Part shown: one piece after another, positions 55,845 through 63,126 of the stretch
Layout of the letters: each line of letters starts with the position of its first letter
Position numbering within the stretch: the first letter of the stretch is position 1
Source of the DNA: Bog-793 sp050014835
GTDB taxonomy: Bacteria > Actinomycetota > Acidimicrobiia > Acidimicrobiales > Bog-793
Assembly (NCBI GenBank): GCA_050014835.1
Contig: JBEKCO010000002.1
Coordinates: forward strand, 1-64,000
DNA: 64,000 nt
Reading direction: 5' to 3'
The notes under the pieces: generated by a model
What the model was told of the DNA's origin: nothing
Seen by the model: the letters and a program-made list of their open reading frames with translations, nothing else
The model's database searches: none
Translations under genes and position numbers: made by a program

Positions 55845-56660
55845 TTGAGGTTGAGCCGGAATCTCCAGGTGCGCGCCGCTGAGAATCGCTACGCGGAGCT
55901 GTTCGGTCGCTATGTCATGGCAACGGATGCGAAGCGCGTAATCGGCGATGCGCTCGCGGGCCTGCTGTCCGGGTGCAAGCGGCCCGTCCGCGTCCTGGAT
56001 ATGGGGGCTGGCCGGGGGGAGATCTCCGCGATACTTGCGGAAACGGCGGACGTCGTCGACGCGGTCGAACCGAACCGGCGCCATTACGAATCTCTCGTAT
56101 CGCTAGCGCTCTCGAATCCGAGAATCCGGGTGTCCGAAGGTTCAGTTCAGGAATTCCGAAGCGACACCCGCTACGACCTCATCGCGCTCGTCTACGTCGT
56201 CGAATCGATCGTCGATTCAGACTTGGCGTCGCATGTCGCACGGCTGCTCGACATGCGAAAGCCGGATGGTCGGGTCGTGGGAGTGACCTACGTCGACGGG
56301 TGCCCCTGGGACGCGTTCTCGTCCGCTGTCGAAAGCATCATCCCGTTTGGCAGCACGGGAGGTGTGTCCCGGGTCTTTCCCCGCTTGCGGGCCGGCGGCC
56401 TCAACGTGCGAAACATTGGCGTTGTTTCCAGCTCGATCAGCGCGCCGTCGGTCGAAGAGCTGTTTGAGGTCCTTAGTTTCTTCTACATGAAAGAACTGCA
56501 CGCCTACGAGCGGTCGCGGCGGATTCTTATGCGTGAGCTGGGACATTACGTAGAGGGCGATGGCGATGGTGTCCGACTCACGGTCGACGACGTCCTCTAC
56601 GAGATCACCCCCATGACGTTCCGGTTCCAGAACGGCTCAGGGCTGGGTGACCAGACGTAG
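55845..56660 (+). CDS. class I SAM-dependent methyltransferase
   Basis: 271 residues with motif I VLDMGAGRGEISAIL (about residue 49), an acidic end of strand 2 VEPNRRHYES, and a motif-IV-like YDLIALVYVVESI. The C-terminal 100 residues are unassigned. Start TTG 55845 is supported by GGGAG 7-8 nt upstream and the conserved beginning. Third gene of the accessory patch, just before the repeat array and tRNA-Lys fragment. Confidence 0.78.
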   Translation: MRLSRNLQVRAAENRYAELFGRYVMATDAKRVIGDALAGLLSGCKRPVRVLDMGAGRGEISAILAETADVVDAVEPNRRHYESLVSLALSNPRIRVSEGSVQEFRSDTRYDLIALVYVVESIVDSDLASHVARLLDMRKPDGRVVGVTYVDGCPWDAFSSAVESIIPFGSTGGVSRVFPRLRAGGLNVRNIGVVSSSISAPSVEELFEVLSFFYMKELHAYERSRRILMRELGHYVEGDGDGVRLTVDDVLYEITPMTFRFQNGSGLGDQT

Positions 56661-56689
56661 GGGTGAGCGCAGCACCGGTGGGGCCGAGA

Positions 56690-56791
56690 TGTCAAGCATC
56701 AGCCGAATGCGCGTAAAGCATCAGCCCTATCGCGTAACGGATCACCCGTTACAGCGTCACAGATCAGGCGTTATCGATCCGTCGCAGATCA
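56690..56791 (+). repeat. five imperfect 22-base tandem repeats
   Basis: A 12-base core, consensus GT[CA][AC][AC][AG]GATCAG with GCATCAG variants, occurs at 56690, 56712, 56733, 56755 and 56780, that is every 21-25 bases or two helical turns. The array ends 21 bases before the tRNA-Lys fragment. It could be an integrase arm/accessory site, an insertion-sequence end or a regulator array. Confidence 0.6.
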
Positions 56792-56812
56792 GCCATGGTT
56801 TTACATGAATGA

Positions 56813-56857
56813 GTGCGCCCCGAGGGACTCGAACCCTCAACCTGCGGATTAAGAGTC
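56813..56857 (-). other. tRNA-Lys(CTT) 3' fragment, attachment site attL
   Basis: On the minus strand the sequence gives the anticodon loop with CTT (56853-56851), the variable region, a perfect T arm GAGGG-TTCGAGT-CCCTC and the 3' acceptor strand GGGGCGC plus discriminator A (56813). The 5' half is missing: left of the loop only two stem pairs can form. This is the usual scar of integration into the 3' half of a tRNA gene; the intact tRNA should lie at the other end of the element. Confidence 0.85.
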
Positions 56858-56974
56858 GCGTACGGGCCGTGTGGCGCCGTGAGGCGCTGCGCGGTTTTCG
56901 TAGGTCTAGCTGGGCTTTCGGCGGGCGCTCGTGTGGTCCCGTAGGGTGCTGATAAGTGCAGATTTGCGGAGATC

Positions 56975-56994
56975 CGCTGACATTCCGCTGACAC
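56975..56994 (+). repeat. 20-base repeat, left copy
   Basis: CGCTGACA-TTC-CGCTGACAC: two CGCTGACA units one helical turn (11 bases) apart. An identical copy in the same orientation lies at 63753-63772. Here it is 118 bases inside the element from the att fragment and 56 bases before the gene at 57051. Confidence 0.7.
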
Positions 56995-57050
56995 GAGACG
57001 CCAAGGGATCGGCGACGATCGCCGAGCGGTCCGGCTACAAGGGAGGGGCG

Positions 57051-57275
57051 ATGCCCGAGCGTGGATGGGATGACGTTCGCAAGCTCATCACCGCCAGGAT
57101 TGCGGACGGGTCGTTTACCTCAGATGCGGCCGTCGATTTGATGCTTCGCGTGGTGGAGGATCCGCGCGTGAACCTCACCGACGAGCAAAGGCGAACGGCA
57201 TACCGGCTGATCGCCGACAAGATTCCCGACATCACGGCGATACTCGGCGAGATGGGTTTCGACGACCAGCCCTGA
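57051..57275 (+). CDS. small element protein of unknown function
   Basis: 74 residues, the only rightward gene in the element. All-helical appearance, acidic C-terminus ending ILGEMGFDDQP. GGGAGGGG immediately precedes ATG 57051. Its place next to attL and a repeat pair would suit a regulator or excision factor, but no motif supports that. Confidence 0.6.
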   Translation: MPERGWDDVRKLITARIADGSFTSDAAVDLMLRVVEDPRVNLTDEQRRTAYRLIADKIPDITAILGEMGFDDQP

Positions 57276-57340
57276 TTCGCACCTGCCCCTACGTTGCCCC
57301 AGGACGGCCGCAAACGACCGCCGAGGCATGGGAGTGCGGC

Positions 57341-57514
57341 CTACTTGCTCAGTCCGAACACCTTTAGCAGCCTGCGGGTGGTCCCCATTGACCGCGAGTA
57401 GGTCTTGCGCCTCACAACGCGGCGGGCGTAGGCGCCGGGGCCTCGCGTGGCGGCGCGAACGTTGTTCGAGAACCGTGCCGCCCGGTAGAGCTGACTGGTG
57501 AACGATCTCGCCAT
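57341..57514 (-). CDS. small basic phage-type protein
   Basis: 57 residues, starting MARSFTSQLYRAARFSNNVRA and very rich in arginine and lysine (about one quarter), ending RLLKVFGLSK. AGGGGA lies 4 nt before ATG 57514. Similar small basic proteins are common on actinobacterial mobile elements; function unknown, nucleic-acid binding possible from charge. Confidence 0.65.
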   Translation of the reverse strand: MARSFTSQLYRAARFSNNVRAATRGPGAYARRVVRRKTYSRSMGTTRRLLKVFGLSK

Positions 57515-57554
57515 CGTGTCCCCTTCCCCTGCGAGCGTACCCCCGGCGAAATGC

Positions 57555-57773
57555 CTAGACGTCTAGGCAATTCGAGACGGTCGCCCCTTCGTCGGTCGCC
57601 TTGTCGCCAAAGTGCTTACGCGCGATGAGGTAGGACGGAAAGAACACGACCCACAGAAGCACGGCGCCGAGAGCCCAGCCGAGCGTGCTTCCCCACGAGC
57701 GCCCCTTGTCGCGGGCGTCGGCCACCATCCAAACGATGGTGACGAGCATCACGAGCAGTAGCAGTTGTTCCAT
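57555..57773 (-). CDS. small two-helix membrane protein
   Basis: 72 residues: helix 1 about 3-18, a charged turn ADARDKGRSWGS, helix 2 about 30-50, then a polar tail ending NCLDV. AAAGGAAAGG precedes ATG 57773. The layout would fit a holin or superinfection-type membrane protein, but this is only topology; PLDc_N-like cardiolipin-synthase N-terminal proteins look similar. Confidence 0.6.
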   Translation of the reverse strand: MEQLLLLVMLVTIVWMVADARDKGRSWGSTLGWALGAVLLWVVFFPSYLIARKHFGDKATDEGATVSNCLDV

Positions 57774-57789
57774 GTTGCCTTTCCTTTCG

Positions 57790-58062
57790 TCATGCGGACC
57801 GGGCGAGGGCGAGGGCGCGCCGTTCCCGGCGCCGTTCCCGTTCACTCAGTCCGCCCCAAATACCGAACCGCTCGCGGGCGGCCACGGCGTACTCCAAGCA
57901 CTCCCCGCGCACGACGCAGCCGCGACAAACCTCCTTGGCGTCACGGGTCGACGAGCCCCGGACGGGAAAGAACAGCTCCGGGTCGAGCCCGACGCAGTTC
58001 GCCCGCTGGCGCCAGGCCATGCGAGCGCCCCACTCGTCGGGGTCGAGTCCGGGCCGGGTCAC
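57790..58062 (-). CDS. WhiB-family iron-sulfur regulator
   Basis: 90 residues with the four WhiB cysteines: one in RANCVGLDPELFF and three in AKEVCRGCVVRGECLEYA, then the G[VI]WGG turn GIWGGLSERER and a basic tail. Such proteins hold a 4Fe-4S cluster and bind sigma factor; phage versions can alter host regulation. GTG 58062 overlaps the preceding peptide stop (GTGA), preferred over ATG 58020. Confidence 0.9.
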   Translation of the reverse strand: MTRPGLDPDEWGARMAWRQRANCVGLDPELFFPVRGSSTRDAKEVCRGCVVRGECLEYAVAARERFGIWGGLSERERRRERRALALARSA

Positions 58063-58160
58063 GGTGCCACCGCGTAGGCATCGCCCCCCCAGGGCGCCCC
58101 TGTGAGGGCAGGGGCGACCGCGACGGCCAGGGCGAGGGCAACCGCCCGCAGACGGGTCAC
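58059..58160 (-). CDS. 33-residue hydrophobic peptide
   Basis: Starts MTRLRAV, then a continuous hydrophobic Ala/Val/Leu stretch of about 14 residues, then TGAPWGGDAYAVAP. Its GTG overlaps the previous gene's stop (GTGA at 58157-58160) and its TGA overlaps the whiB start (GTGA at 58059-58062). Two precise overlaps make a real gene likely. It could be a signal-peptide-only product or a tiny membrane peptide. Confidence 0.6.
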   Translation of the reverse strand: MTRLRAVALALAVAVAPALTGAPWGGDAYAVAP

Positions 58161-58399
58161 GACGAGCCTGCGGACTGCTCAGCGGCGAACATGCCGACAC
58201 GGGCGAGCGTCGTCGCGAAGTCCTCGCCGATGCTGTCGGCGTACAGACGCAGCGCGCCCACGAGCATGTCGGCGAGCGGGCGGGCGACGGGCGCGCCGAC
58301 GTCCGCGAGGATCGTCTCGAACGATTCCAGGTCCTCGCCATCGGCCGCGGTCACGAGCGCCACGGCATCCCGGTAGAGGCGAGGCGAAAAGGCGCGCAT
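58157..58399 (-). CDS. small hypothetical element protein
   Basis: 80 residues, acidic-amphipathic helices (LYRDAVALVTAADGEDLESFETIL). ATG 58399 begins five bases after the stop of the repeat protein gene; its stop overlaps the next start. No family recognised. Confidence 0.6.
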   Translation of the reverse strand: MRAFSPRLYRDAVALVTAADGEDLESFETILADVGAPVARPLADMLVGALRLYADSIGEDFATTLARVGMFAAEQSAGSS

Positions 58400-58404
58400 G
58401 GCGG

Positions 58405-58869
58405 CTACTCGTCGTTGTACGCGACGAGCACCCAGGTCACCCCGCCGTCGCTGACCGTGGGCTGCGCGTAGTTGTTCGGCGGTTCGTTCGGCGGCCAGTT
58501 CGGCGAGACGGTCCAGCTCGGAGCCGATCCGCCCGACGTGCCACCGACGACGCACTGCCAGAGCCCGAGGGCCGACTCCTCGACGACTTGGTCGGGCCAC
58601 GGGTAAGGGGCCGTCGCCGCGTTGCCGAGTGCGCCCGCTTGGTAGACGTGGTTCGCCTGCCAGGCGGCGCGGGCGTTCTGCACGCAGGTCCAGGCGCACG
58701 TGCCATCGGTAACGCTGGCGTTGAACGTGGCCGGCCATGAGGGAGCCGAACCGCTAGAGATCCCCGAGCGGCTGCAAAGGTAAATGAGCGACCCGGCCGT
58801 GACCTCGTGGACGCCGGCGAGATAGGCGGTATTAGCCGCCCAGGCGGGCGGGTTAGGGAACAGTGCCAC
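58405..58869 (-). CDS. phage tail/adhesin-like protein with two beta repeats
   Basis: 154 residues made of two copies of a roughly 75-residue module: W-x-AN-x-x-Y-x-x-G near the beginning, then C(S/V)-x-x-G-x-SxGSAPSW, then (T/S)DG-x-x-W. Such modules resemble carbohydrate-binding repeats of phage fibre or minor structural proteins, so host-surface binding is plausible. Start GTG 58869 with AAGG upstream. Confidence 0.7.
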   Translation of the reverse strand: MALFPNPPAWAANTAYLAGVHEVTAGSLIYLCSRSGISSGSAPSWPATFNASVTDGTCAWTCVQNARAAWQANHVYQAGALGNAATAPYPWPDQVVEESALGLWQCVVGGTSGGSAPSWTVSPNWPPNEPPNNYAQPTVSDGGVTWVLVAYNDE

Positions 58870-59161
58870 GGTTCACCTTACTTTCGTCGGGGACTGAGAC
58901 CCGGCCCGACCGGACGCGCCGCGGCGGTAGGCAGCGCCCAGCCGGACCAGGCGCGGGGTGAGGGGCGTTCAGGCACCCGCGCCGTACCCGGCCCGCGGGA
59001 GGTGGCGGCCCCGCGGGCCGGGAGAATCGGGAGACGGCCGAACCGCGCGCGCCGAGACCGCCAGACCACAGCGCGCGCAGCTCAGACCGGGCGCGGGAGA
59101 AAGGAAGCCCGCGCACGACCCCGGAATTGCGAGATGGACGGCCCGCGGTCCGGGGGATCAT
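58853..59161 (-). CDS. possible small Arg/Pro-rich protein
   Basis: 102-residue frame rich in Arg, Gly and Pro, low complexity. It begins with an ATGA overlap with the upstream zinc-finger gene (59158-59161) and ends 17 bases inside the next gene, which favours translation, but third-codon GC bias is weak and no similarity is apparent. Without it, the 288 bases are a GC-rich spacer. Confidence 0.3.
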   Translation of the reverse strand: MIPRTAGRPSRNSGVVRGLPFSRARSELRALWSGGLGARGSAVSRFSRPAGPPPPAGRVRRGCLNAPHPAPGPAGRCLPPRRVRSGRVSVPDESKVNRGTVP

Positions 59162-59370
59162 TGGGAGAGCCTTTCGGGGTGAGGCGCCCCGCAGAAACGA
59201 CAGCGTCGGGTCGCCGGGTCGTAGAGATGACGACAGCGCGCCCGGCGGAAGGCGTCACGGGCCGCTAGGCGAGCGTGCCAGCGGGCGAGGCGGGCCTGCG
59301 CGTCGAGAATTGCCCGCTGAGACTCATCGGCGGTCAGGATGACCGGGTGGCCCGGCGGGGCGTGTCTCAT
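59158..59370 (-). CDS. free-standing copy of the terminase zinc-finger tail
   Basis: 70 residues. Its C-terminus CRHLYDPATRRCRFCG matches the tail of the upstream terminase nuclease protein, CEHLYSPETRRCYRCG, and the helix before it is alike (AILDAQARLARWHARLA versus AIAEAQRALERHTGRLA). ATG overlaps the nuclease stop as ATGA. It looks like a tandem duplication of the tail. Confidence 0.75.
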   Translation of the reverse strand: MRHAPPGHPVILTADESQRAILDAQARLARWHARLAARDAFRRARCRHLYDPATRRCRFCGAPHPERLSQ

Positions 59371-60134
59371 GCGACACGCTCCGGGGCGGGCTCGCCGCAG
59401 CGGTAGCAGCGCCGGGTTTCCGGCGAGTAGAGATGCTCGCAGCGCGGGCGGCGCTTGGCGAGGCGTCCCGTGTGGCGCTCGAGGGCGCGCTGCGCCTCGG
59501 CGATCGCACGCTGGGAGGGCGTCGTCAGCTGCTCCTCGCCGACGATGGGCTCGAGGTCGCGCCGCCAGTATTCGCGCCAGACCCAGCCCTGGTCCTTTTC
59601 CGCGTTCCAGATCGCCAGGGATAGGGCGAGGACGAGATCGTCATGAAAACCGGACGCGGCCTCGTAGGTGTCGCGACCGCGCTGGGAGAGCTCGAACTGA
59701 AAGGCGACGAGCTCGGCCCGGAGGTCCGAGGTGCCTTGGAGACCGTCGACGATGACGAGGCGGTGCGTCTGCAGCACGACCTCGAGCGCGCCGATCAGAT
59801 CCCGCTTCGGCACGACGACCTCATACGGGTTCGGCTGCGTGACGGCGTTAGCGCCGGAGATGGTGACGGCCTTCACCCCGCCGTGGAGGCGCCGCCGGAG
59901 CAGGTCGACGACCGGACGGCCGACGCCGGTGTAGTCGACGACCGTGATCGTCGGGCCATCGGCCCGGGCACGCTCGTTCACGACGACCAGGCGCTCGAGC
60001 TGCTCCGGGTAGGACATGCCAACCGGCAGCGACTCGATCCACCGGACGGCGTGGACGCGGGCCCGGTCGGTCTCGATCACGACCACCGCGGTCGGGTCGA
60101 CCGATTGCCCGAGGTCGACTCCCATCGTCAGCAT
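59367..60134 (-). CDS. terminase large subunit, nuclease half
   Basis: 255 residues with the RNase H-like nuclease core: GVDLGQSVDPTAVVVIE near the start (first Asp), DYTGVGRPVVDLL (about 85) and GFHDDLVLALSLAIW (about 185). It cuts concatemeric DNA during packaging. After about 200 residues a tail with a Cys/His finger CEHLYSPETRRCYRCG is added. ATG 60134 overlaps the ATPase stop (ATGCTGA), so it is coupled. Confidence 0.85.
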   Translation of the reverse strand: MLTMGVDLGQSVDPTAVVVIETDRARVHAVRWIESLPVGMSYPEQLERLVVVNERARADGPTITVVDYTGVGRPVVDLLRRRLHGGVKAVTISGANAVTQPNPYEVVVPKRDLIGALEVVLQTHRLVIVDGLQGTSDLRAELVAFQFELSQRGRDTYEAASGFHDDLVLALSLAIWNAEKDQGWVWREYWRRDLEPIVGEEQLTTPSQRAIAEAQRALERHTGRLAKRRPRCEHLYSPETRRCYRCGEPAPERVA

Positions 60135-60955
60135 GACGCGGCCTTCGCTTCGATCACTTCGGGGCGATGGTGCGTGAGGGCGGTCCGGCCGTCGCGCCCG
60201 AACAGGGGCGCCACCGTGACAGCCCCGTCCCGCCCGGCACGGATCGCGATGTCGATGTCGTCGGTCCGGAACATCTGGCCCGAGGCGTCGATGAACTCGG
60301 CGAGGATCTCTTGGCGGTAGAGCCACTCGCCGCGGGAGTCTCGGAACCCCTCGAGGTCGTCAGGCTTCCAGCGCGGGCACTCGTCGGCCCGCACGACGAA
60401 GGTGCGCCAGCGCGGATCCTGGGTGGCGTAGAAGAAGAACCCCCGCTTGCCCCAGGGCGTCGACATGAGGATGATCCGCCCGCCGGAGATCGCCACCATC
60501 GGCTCGAGCGCGGCCATCATGGCGTCGTCGACGCGCGCGGCCTCGTCGATCAGCACGAGCGCGGCGCCGGCGAACCCCCGGACCGTCCGCTCCTCGCCAG
60601 GGAGCGAGACGATTCGCGAGCCGTTCTCGAGGGTGAGACTGAGGGCGTTCTCGGTCTCGCTCGCGACCGGACGGCCGAGCGTGCGGTACAGCGTCATGGC
60701 CCGCCGGAACAGCTCGCCCGCCTGGCGCAACGTCGGGGCGGCCATGAGGACCAGACAGCCCGGGTCGTAGACGGCGTGGTGCACCGCGAGCAGCGAGGCG
60801 CACGTCGACTTCCCGACCTGCCGGCCGATGGCGAGCGCGATCCGCCGTTCAGGGGCGCGCAACACCTCGAGCTGCCAGGGGTCAGGGACCATCCCGACCC
60901 GCCGGCAGAGCTCGGCCGGGTCCAGCGCCGCGGCGAGGTCGTCGGCGAGGGTCAC
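60128..60955 (-). CDS. terminase large subunit, ATPase half
   Basis: 275 residues with Walker A AIGRQVGKST (about 42-51), Walker B ALVLIDEAARV (about 130) and the coupling motif MSTPWGKRG (about 158). It ends shortly after YRQEILAEF-D, where normal large terminases continue into the nuclease domain; here a stop follows and the nuclease is a second gene. GTG 60955 overlaps the previous stop (GTGA). Confidence 0.85.
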   Translation of the reverse strand: MTLADDLAAALDPAELCRRVGMVPDPWQLEVLRAPERRIALAIGRQVGKSTCASLLAVHHAVYDPGCLVLMAAPTLRQAGELFRRAMTLYRTLGRPVASETENALSLTLENGSRIVSLPGEERTVRGFAGAALVLIDEAARVDDAMMAALEPMVAISGGRIILMSTPWGKRGFFFYATQDPRWRTFVVRADECPRWKPDDLEGFRDSRGEWLYRQEILAEFIDASGQMFRTDDIDIAIRAGRDGAVTVAPLFGRDGRTALTHHRPEVIEAKAASC

Positions 60956-61143
60956 GGCCCCACCGTGAGACGCGCCGTAGGACGCCTGCGACGGCTCGTC
61001 GCCTTCGGCTCGCGGAGGGACTTCGCGGCGAGCTCCCGGAACCCGTTGGCGGCCGTCTTGACGAGGTGGACCGTCACCGGCCCGAGGTCGGTGATTTCGG
61101 TGATCCCCGCCGTACCGCGCAGCAAGCGCGCCCGGGAGGTCAT
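60952..61143 (-). CDS. small basic hypothetical protein
   Basis: 63 residues, basic at both ends; ATGA overlap with the upstream gene (61140-61143) and GTGA overlap with terminase (60952-60955). No domain recognised. Tight coupling suggests a packaging-related accessory. Confidence 0.6.
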   Translation of the reverse strand: MTSRARLLRGTAGITEITDLGPVTVHLVKTAANGFRELAAKSLREPKATSRRRRPTARLTVGP

Positions 61144-61958
61144 AGGGACTTCACGGCCGTCACGGTCACGCGTGACGGGTCCACGCCGAGTGCTTTCGCC
61201 GCGGCACGGCGGAAGGCAGCGGCCTCGGATGGACTCAGCTTCGCCACGCGCGTGCTGTCGGTCGCCAGCGTCAGCGACTTGGAGCTGCCCTTCGCCATGA
61301 CCTTCGCGTCCGGCCCGGCCGACTTGACGAGACGCTTCGCGAGCCGTTTGATCTCCTGGGCCTTCTGGACAGCCTGGGCGATCTCGTCGTCGTCGTCGGG
61401 GTCCGGTGCCAGGATGAGCCCCAGCCCCTCGCAGCTCCCGCACGGGATGGCAGTGCCGGGCAGGTAGCCCAGGCCCGTACAGGCCGGGCAGGTGTCCACG
61501 TCGTCATCGTCGCTCCCGGAGTCCACTGACGACCCTCGACGGCCGGGCGTCCTGGCACCTGCTATGTCGGCGAGCGCCTTGGATGCCGAGGCGGGCAGGC
61601 GGCGAGTCAGCTCAGCACGGGTGGCCGCGCGGACCCGTTCGATGTTGGCGATGGTGTTGGCGAGCACCGGGTCATGGGCGGCACGTTCCCGGACCGCTTT
61701 CGAGGCGACCGGCGAGAACGCTTGCCGGACACGAGCCGCGAGGCGTAGGTCACTGAGCTTGTCGGCGTCGGTCGTGCCCGCGTTGGTCCGGGCCGCGTAG
61801 TCGGCCTTGGCCGCTTTCGCGATCCGGGCGCCGGGGTCGACCCTGCGACTCGCCCGTTTCAGCGCGGCCCGTTCCGGGCTGCCCTTCGGCGGGAGCTGCC
61901 CGCTGGCCTTAGCCTGCGCGTACTCCTTCGCTAGTGCTACGTCGATGATGGGGTCCAT
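61140..61958 (-). CDS. hypothetical protein with DnaJ-type zinc centre
   Basis: 272 residues. Mostly basic helices, but residues about 155-178 hold two CxxCxGxG units, CPACTGLG and CGSCEGLG, as in the DnaJ zinc-finger, flanked by acidic Asp runs. AGGAGGTGA precedes ATG 61958. No J domain. Function unknown; zinc binding is likely. Confidence 0.7.
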   Translation of the reverse strand: MDPIIDVALAKEYAQAKASGQLPPKGSPERAALKRASRRVDPGARIAKAAKADYAARTNAGTTDADKLSDLRLAARVRQAFSPVASKAVRERAAHDPVLANTIANIERVRAATRAELTRRLPASASKALADIAGARTPGRRGSSVDSGSDDDDVDTCPACTGLGYLPGTAIPCGSCEGLGLILAPDPDDDDEIAQAVQKAQEIKRLAKRLVKSAGPDAKVMAKGSSKSLTLATDSTRVAKLSPSEAAAFRRAAAKALGVDPSRVTVTAVKSL

Positions 61959-61969
61959 TGCTTCACCTC

Positions 61970-62518
61970 CTAGTTGGTTGCTACAGAGACGAGCGACCGG
62001 AGCGCGTCGGCGGCGTCGCAGGCGTTCGAGAGCGCGACGAGCAGGTCGTCGAGTCCCGCGTGGTCGAGACTCGACGGGTCGCCGTGCCAGGCGTCGACGC
62101 GCACGCGCAGGTCGGCCAGGCGGTGACGGAGACGGCCTTGCCCTTCGATGACCGGGCGGGACGTCGGCCGGAGCCGTTCCGGGGCGTCCCTGGGATCGTC
62201 GGACGGCGGCCCGTACTCGGTCCGGTCTGTGACGTACCGCTGCCCGGCGGCGAGCGCCTGCCGCACGACCCGCAGCCCTTCGGCGTCGAGCTTCGGGGCG
62301 CCGGAGCGTTTGACGAGCAGGTGAGCCGCGGCGAGTCGCTGGGCGGCCCGCTCGCGGGCGTAGGGGTCACTGTCGGCCCGGTCGAGGTCATCGGTCGCCG
62401 CGACGACGCGGGCAACGTCGGCCCGGGCGGTCTGTTCGGCCGCGGCGAGTCGGTCGAGCGCGGCGGTCAGCGCCTCGCTGGCGATTGCCTCGTGCAGCTG
62501 TGTGTCGGTCATGGTCAT
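61970..62518 (-). CDS. hypothetical element protein
   Basis: 182 residues, Ala/Asp/Arg-rich and almost all helical, possibly coiled coil (ALTAALDRLAAAEQTARADVARV). AAGGGG lies upstream of ATG 62518. No family recognised. Confidence 0.65.
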   Translation of the reverse strand: MTMTDTQLHEAIASEALTAALDRLAAAEQTARADVARVVAATDDLDRADSDPYARERAAQRLAAAHLLVKRSGAPKLDAEGLRVVRQALAAGQRYVTDRTEYGPPSDDPRDAPERLRPTSRPVIEGQGRLRHRLADLRVRVDAWHGDPSSLDHAGLDDLLVALSNACDAADALRSLVSVATN

Positions 62519-62532
62519 GGTCGAGCCCCTTT

Positions 62533-63123
62533 CTAGGAATCGCTAGATGCGAGCAGTAGCCCGGCTTCACGCATGGCCCGGTGCTGGCGCTCGAACGCGA
62601 GGCCCCGGACCGACTCCATCTCCCGGACGATCCCGACGAGAAGGCTCAAGGCGCCGCGCCGGTCACCTTCGTCAGCGAGCCGGTCGGCGATGACAAGGCC
62701 TCGTTCGGCCGCTTCGGTGACTTCTCTCGCCAGCGCTTCCCATCGGGCGTCATTCTCTGGCCAGATGGGAAACAGACCAGGTGTCCCATTTGGGACAGGC
62801 GACAGCTCGCGGGCGACGGTGCTCTTGCTCGAACCCGTCGCGGCGGCGATGGCGCGGACGCTGAGCCCGGCCTCGTGTAGCGATGCGACGACTTCGGACC
62901 GCTCCTCGCGTGGCAACCGGAGGCGTGAGGTGCCGAACTCCAACTCGCAGTAGTCGTCCCAGGACGAATAGCCGAGAGCCACCCAGGCGCGGCCGACGTA
63001 GGCCTCCTGGACTAGATCCCAGGTGAAGGTAACGAACCCTTTGATGTCGTCGGTGAGACGGCGCGCCTCGGCTGCGTCCAGGGTCGTCACGGTCAGCTCG
63101 TCCGTGGTCGTGGTCATGGTCAT
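62533..63123 (-). CDS. helix-turn-helix DNA-binding protein (ParB-like/phage type)
   Basis: 196 residues. AYVGRAWVALGYSSWDDYCELEFG near residue 41 is followed by a helix-turn-helix, LHEAGLSVRAIAAATGSSKSTVARELS (about 82-108), a pattern common in actinobacterial phage proteins. It may act in element partitioning, replication or regulation. AAGGGG lies before ATG 63123. Confidence 0.75.
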   Translation of the reverse strand: MTMTTTTDELTVTTLDAAEARRLTDDIKGFVTFTWDLVQEAYVGRAWVALGYSSWDDYCELEFGTSRLRLPREERSEVVASLHEAGLSVRAIAAATGSSKSTVARELSPVPNGTPGLFPIWPENDARWEALAREVTEAAERGLVIADRLADEGDRRGALSLLVGIVREMESVRGLAFERQHRAMREAGLLLASSDS

Positions 63124-63126
63124 CTG

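Noticed and set aside
56690..56791. CRISPR array
   Set aside because: Repeats are short, degenerate and without unique spacers of constant length; no cas genes nearby.
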